A stretch of DNA of 64,000 bases, taken from positions 917,040 through 981,039 of the forward strand of contig JAUIRK010001043.1 in NCBI GenBank assembly GCA_030549495.1, read 5' to 3'. A program made the translations under genes and the position numbers. Position 1 is the first letter of the stretch, and each line of letters opens with the position of its first letter. This DNA is from Nectonema munidae. Taxonomy: Eukaryota; Nematomorpha; Nectonematoida; Nectonematidae. The notes beneath the pieces were generated by a model. The model was not told the DNA's origin. It ran no database searches and saw only the letters and a program-made list of their open reading frames with translations. Positions 25,801 to 31,900 of the stretch are shown here, piece by piece.

Positions 25801-28800
25801 ATTCACTGGTCAACAGATATTTTTCATCTAAGATCATTCATATTGTTTTATATGTTATTTTTCATGCTGATTTTAAATATATAATTAGTTTTTTGTCAAT
25901 ACGTACACAGTTTTTTATATTTTTGAGAGGTGGTACAAATAATGTCATATCATCTTAAATAATCAAGTGTATTTTTTATTCTGTTTAATATATTTAGAGA
26001 CTTGTTAGTTTTCTTTCTAATACAATCTCGAGGAAGTGCCTAAATCACCCTAATGAATTCTGCTATGTTTGTGGAGAATATATGGTGAACAAGCAGAAAC
26101 GTGCAATTACTATTAAAATAAGAAAAATCTATAAATTGCATTTTGATTGTCCTCTTGGAGATCAAGAAAAGTCTTGCACTTCTCATCATATTTGCTCTGC
26201 TTGTTCAAATGGTTTACGAGATTGGTTTAATAAAAAGAAAAAATCTATGCCTTTTGCAATTCCTATGATATGGAGGAAGCCAAAGAATCATCTTGATGAT
26301 TGCTATTTTTGCAAAATAAATATTTCAGGATTTTCAAAAAAAAACAAGAATAAGAATTGAGTATCCAAATATGGAATCAACAATGAGACCTGTACCCAAC
26401 GAAAATTTACCAGTTCCAATTCCACTAAATGATTATGTTTCAGATGATGATGTTGATGATCACGATCATGATTCCAACAAATTTTATGTCGAGAATTATG
26501 TGCCAAATTTCTTAAGCTGAATTAAACGATCTTGTTAAAGATTTATCCCTTTCAATTAGCAAAGCCAAACTTTTAGCATCAAGATTAAGAGAAAAATCTT
26601 TGTTAAGACAGGATGTTTGCATAACATATTTTCGTCAAAGAAATTTTATTCTACAAACATATTTTTCTGTTAAAGGTCCACTTTGTTTTTGTAAGAATAT
26701 TGATGATCTTTTTGCATGTTTAAACCAAAAGCATGATCCTTTAGAGTGGCGGCTATTTATTGATTCTTTAAAACTCACATTGAAATGCGTTTTGCTTCAC
26801 AATTGTAACTTGAAACCTTCTATTCCTACAGCAAATTGGGTTAATCTTTCTGAATCATATGAAAATATTAAAATATTACTTGAGTGTCTTCTTATGAAAA
26901 GTATTCTTGGAAATATGTGGTGATTTAAAAGTAAAGACAACATATCACTAAGGCTTATCTAATGTCAAGCATATGCCTCTACTCAATCCACATAATGTTT
27001 TATTGCCTCTTTTACATATAAGACTTGGACTAATAAAGCAACATATAAAAACGCTTGCAAGAAGAAACTCGTTGGCTTTAAAAAGTTTCCAAAAATCACA
27101 CAAGCTAAACTAAAAGAGGATTTTTGTTGGTCCACAAATAAAAGAATTACTCAAAGATCTGCACTTTAAAGCGACGCTAGATGAGGTAGAACATTCTGCT
27201 TGGGATGCTTTTGCTTGGATTTGTGAGAATTTTTTGGATAACAAAAAATCACTCGCTTATAAAGATCTTTTAAAATGCTATTCAGAAATGGGCTGCTGAA
27301 TGTCATTAAGGGTTCATTTTTTAGACTATCAGGTGGATTTTTTCGCTGAAAACCTTGGAGCAGTGTTTGATGAACATGGAGAAAGATTCCATCAAGACAT
27401 TAGTGCTATGGAAAAAAGATATAACGGTTTTTATTGGAATGAAAGTATGCTCGCTGACTGCTATTGTTGGACACACCGCGATCATACAGATTGTACAGTG
27501 TACACATCAACGAAAATCAAAAACTAACCATTTGTGAAATTATATTTGTCTATACATTTTTTAATTCAGTTATAGTTTTAAATAAATGAAAATATATGTG
27601 CTGAAATTTATATATTTTTTCAACTAACCAATTGATGGTTCAAGTTATAAAAAACGGCATAAGTTTGTATGTGAGTACCAAAAAAATTAGACGTGCTGCA
27701 TGCAAATTGATAAAAAATTAAAATTTAGCGTGTAAAAACATATTAAAAAATCTAGTTTGTTCTAGAAACGTAAAAAAAAATATTTTTTGTTTACCAGTGA
27801 TGCTTCGGATAAGTTTGTTAAACGTTAGTATATACATACACAATTTATCATGGTTTTTTATTTAAAAACAGGCGTATTTGACAGGATTTATTAGCATATA
27901 ACGGCAAGGAGATGGATATTTAAGGGTGAGTGCCTTGGATTATATTAACGTTTCAATATTTTTTACTTCGTGAATTTTGGCATTGTTCATAATGAGGTAG
28001 CACTTTTGCATTGAGATGTATCGGATATCGGCATTCGCAAAAATATCGCGGATCATTTAAGTTTCAACATCCGCACCCACAATTTTCAAACATTTTTCTT
28101 TTTGTATACACCGCAAAGCTTTTTTCGGAATTTTTGAATTTTTATTTTATACAAAATATTTATGATAAGAATCTTAGGAAATATGGTCCTGGATAAACTT
28201 CCTGATTTTTCACAAAGAATCTTAAGGTCACATACATGCAAGTTTAAACGTGAATCTTTTCAAAATAAATACCAACAGCGTTACTTTACCCAAAGAGCAT
28301 TCAATAAATGGAATAGCTTACCTAATGACGTTATTCTTTCTAAAATTGTTGATTTTTTCAAAAAGAAGCTAGACGATTTATAGAAAAAGGGAATATATGT
28401 TCTTCTTGATTGATGATTCTCAGATGCAATTTTCATAGGCATCCCTCTTATTTTATTACTTAATAAATTATGTTATGTTATGTTAATAAAATGATGTTTT
28501 TTCTGCCTAATTTTAAAATAATTGATGCATTTCAATAAATTCCAAGTTTTCCACCTCGAGTATGAATCAAAGGTTTGACGTTTAATTGAGTAAGATATAT
28601 CATTTATTCGATCACTTAGTGCCTTGTTGATCTTTCATATACTTATAGTTCTATCACATTCATCATACGCTCTTTTGCTGATAGTGTCTTTATTTTCAAA
28701 CTTTAGAACTTGGATGGTCTTATCCCACTGACATTTGGAGTTTGGGGGCGATTCTTTTCGAATTTTATTTTGGCGATCAACTGTTCAAAGTATTTTTTAA

Positions 28801-28883
28801 TAATTTTCTTCATTTTTTCACTAACGCGTGTATTCTTTCTCTTCGCCTCCATAATAATAATGGCAAAAATACTTCTGATTCTA

Positions 28884-28914
<31 letters not shown>

Positions 28915-31900
28915 TTACCAATGACGATCTACGTTCTATTTTTATGAATTTTGATTTAATGTTAAAGTATAGCAATTAAAAGATTTTCCTTCTAACAATG
29001 TTCCTAATTTCTAATGCGTTTTCTAGCAAATCGGAGGCGCTGATAGAATGATGGGTTCCATAGTTATAAAATTTAATTTTTGTTTCAAGAATCGCATTTG
29101 TCAATCAAAAACTTGAAACTTTTCATGCTATCAATCATATACCATAACGTCATTTAACTGCTTTAGAATCACTAAATTAGGTTTAAAAATTTGTTAAAAT
29201 ATGTTTTCCAACGAAAGTTACGCATAAAAACTTTCAAAATGTTTTTTAAATTTATTCTCTGAAAATACATTTTTATATAATAGGTTTTCTTTCTAAAATG
29301 ATTTTTTGTTATATATTTTAACTCAATTCAAAATAAATTTAGTATTGATAAAAAATACTTTAAGCTTAAGAAATCTTGTGCTTACGTTAAAAAGGGGGAG
29401 GGGGGGGATGTTTTAAGTAATGTGATTTTTTCCCTTTCAGGAATAGGGTGACAGCAGTGTCGCAAAAGGTTGGTTTAAACTTTAAAAAAACTAATTGAAC
29501 TTTTTTGCAGACGCAGTCCAATTTTGAACATTTAGCAATGATGGAACGAGTTTTAGAAGAGGAGCCAAAGAAGCTATATCAAAAATCAAGGTTTTCTTTT
29601 TTCTTTGCATGCTTTCTAATTTAGCAGGAAGTACCAATAGAATGTTCAATATGGAACATTTCTTTCAACCCATGTCAATTTCAGTTTTATTTTTGTTTAT
29701 CAAAATATTTGATAGCAGGTTAAAATTTCCAAGTTAGAATAACTCAGGTGTTAGTTAGGGAGAGTGGGTGGACGGAGTAGGGCTATTTGAATTATATTTA
29801 GGCAACACTTTATAATTAAAATTTAATTACTTTTTATATTTATTTATTTATATTCATTTTGTAAATTGATACTGTATTAATTATGATTGGTTGGTTGGAG
29901 ATATCAAAGCACTTTCAGCTGTTAAACTAATTCGCATTATGCTTAAGGTTAATCACAATTTTTGTGAATTTGTTTCTATAGAGTTGGAAGATTTTTTCAC
30001 TTTTTTAAACAAAGACATGCTTTTATTTCCTCAATATTATAATGATAGCATATAATTGTTTCATGTTGTCTTAGAAAAATAGCAAATACCTTACAAAGAA
30101 GACATTTTTTGCTTTTTTTATAGTAAGCATGAAAGAAGTAACTATGAAAGAAATCTTTTACTAATAATAATTCAAACGATCTTTTAGCATTGTTTTTCCT
30201 TTCTTTCAAATTTCGTCAATATATTATTTCAGCTCAACTTTAGTCAAAGATGGCGCCTTATACTGCCCTGAATATTCGCCAGAAAAGTTTTACAAAAGAA
30301 AATACTGCAAGCCTCTCTCCGTACATCTATTAATTTACCCTATATGAATATATTTTTGCATCATTTAACGTCCTTTGTTCCCGAATCTGCAGGATAAGAT
30401 GTGCCTCACAGACAAATTTGTGGGACTTTTTAACCGGATGCCCTTCCCAAGGTCATCCGGGTAGTCTCAGATTAAACAAGAAATCCTATTTCGGGTACAT
30501 CGGGAATCGAACCCGAGACCTTTAGTATGTAATCCCCGAAGTCTACGACCATGCCAGTACGCGCTACCCATATGAATATAGTGTATATCATAATTAAGTT
30601 TAGCATATTTATTAGAAAAAGTTAATTCCAAAATGGTTGTAGTTAACCAAAAATATCCATTTTCTAAAAATTTCTTCTCTTTTACGATTTATTCTTTAGC
30701 TTGAGAAAAACCATTTGAAAAAAACAAAATATTTAAAGTAGTAAAGTTTATGAAAGTGTTTTTGAATAAATTGAGTTCTTTGACCCCAAAATTTGTACAT
30801 GCAAAAGTCATTAACATTTGCAAAAAGCCTTCGTTTGGCGAAAATCCTTTTCAGAAAAAGTGGCTCAATTATAATTTTTATACTATGAAAATTTTTATCT
30901 ACTCTCAAACGACACATCTATCTTTTCTTTGATTTGCTTCGTTTCTTAATTCTAAGCATTCTTTTTAAATATTCAATCCCTTAGCTTATTTTTATGGATA
31001 ATTTTCATATTGAGAAATCAACTAATTGTCTGTTTCTTTCTCTTTTCATGTATTTTTAAAGCTGGTCATTTTATTTTTGGGAACACTGGTATTACACTTG
31101 CCCTCAAAGCCTAATGACTTAAAAGTTAATTACTAGTAAAAATTAATTGATCGTGCAAAAAAGTTTAAAAGTTATAGAAGCTTTTTTGAAACCATTTTTA
31201 CATCAGTCAATATATACCAGGTTTACATTTTCTGTTCCATTTTGTATTGTATATTAGTGAGAGCGGGAATACGGAGAAGGTCTTCGATTTGAATTCAGCA
31301 TCAAACCTTCCTTGTGTTCGACTGCTTATTTATCTTTAAAGATTTATTTATTTTCTTCTCATTAAATCTTTCTCTCATTCCAAAAATGGAAGCTTTGCTT
31401 AACCTTTTGAGGACCGCTTTGACATCATTGTGCGAAGAAATGAAAATCTTCTACTTTATATATATATTAAATTCCATTGAAAAAGAAAGCTGACGATTAG
31501 TCTTAAAAGTCTGGTCGTAAATAAAAAGTTTTATTAAAGTGGAAATTTTTTATTTTTAAAATTTGTTTTTGAAGATGATTTATTTAGTGCCAACTTAAGT
31601 TCAAGTATTTTAACTTTGATTATACAAAACGTCAACACACTATTTTTCTTCAAAACAATTATCATTTCTCTCGAGTATTTTTTTCTTTAACTACGTGGAG
31701 TTGAGTTCCTCACTCTTGTTTGATTGGGAAATGAGGAAAAAAATTAGAGGTAAATTCATTGGTTTAATAACTTGTTACTTAGTTACTTTTTTTCAATAAA
31801 AAAGCAAATTTAATTGAATTTTTTGGAATAATTTTTTCAATATAAATTTTATTTTTATAAATTTAAAATTTTATATCAATATATTTGAAAAATAATTTTT

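Noticed and set aside
30375-30575. A functional tRNA gene on the - strand
   Set aside because: The B box is good, but the acceptor stem pairs at only about five positions and the tRNA-like head is followed by a SINE body.
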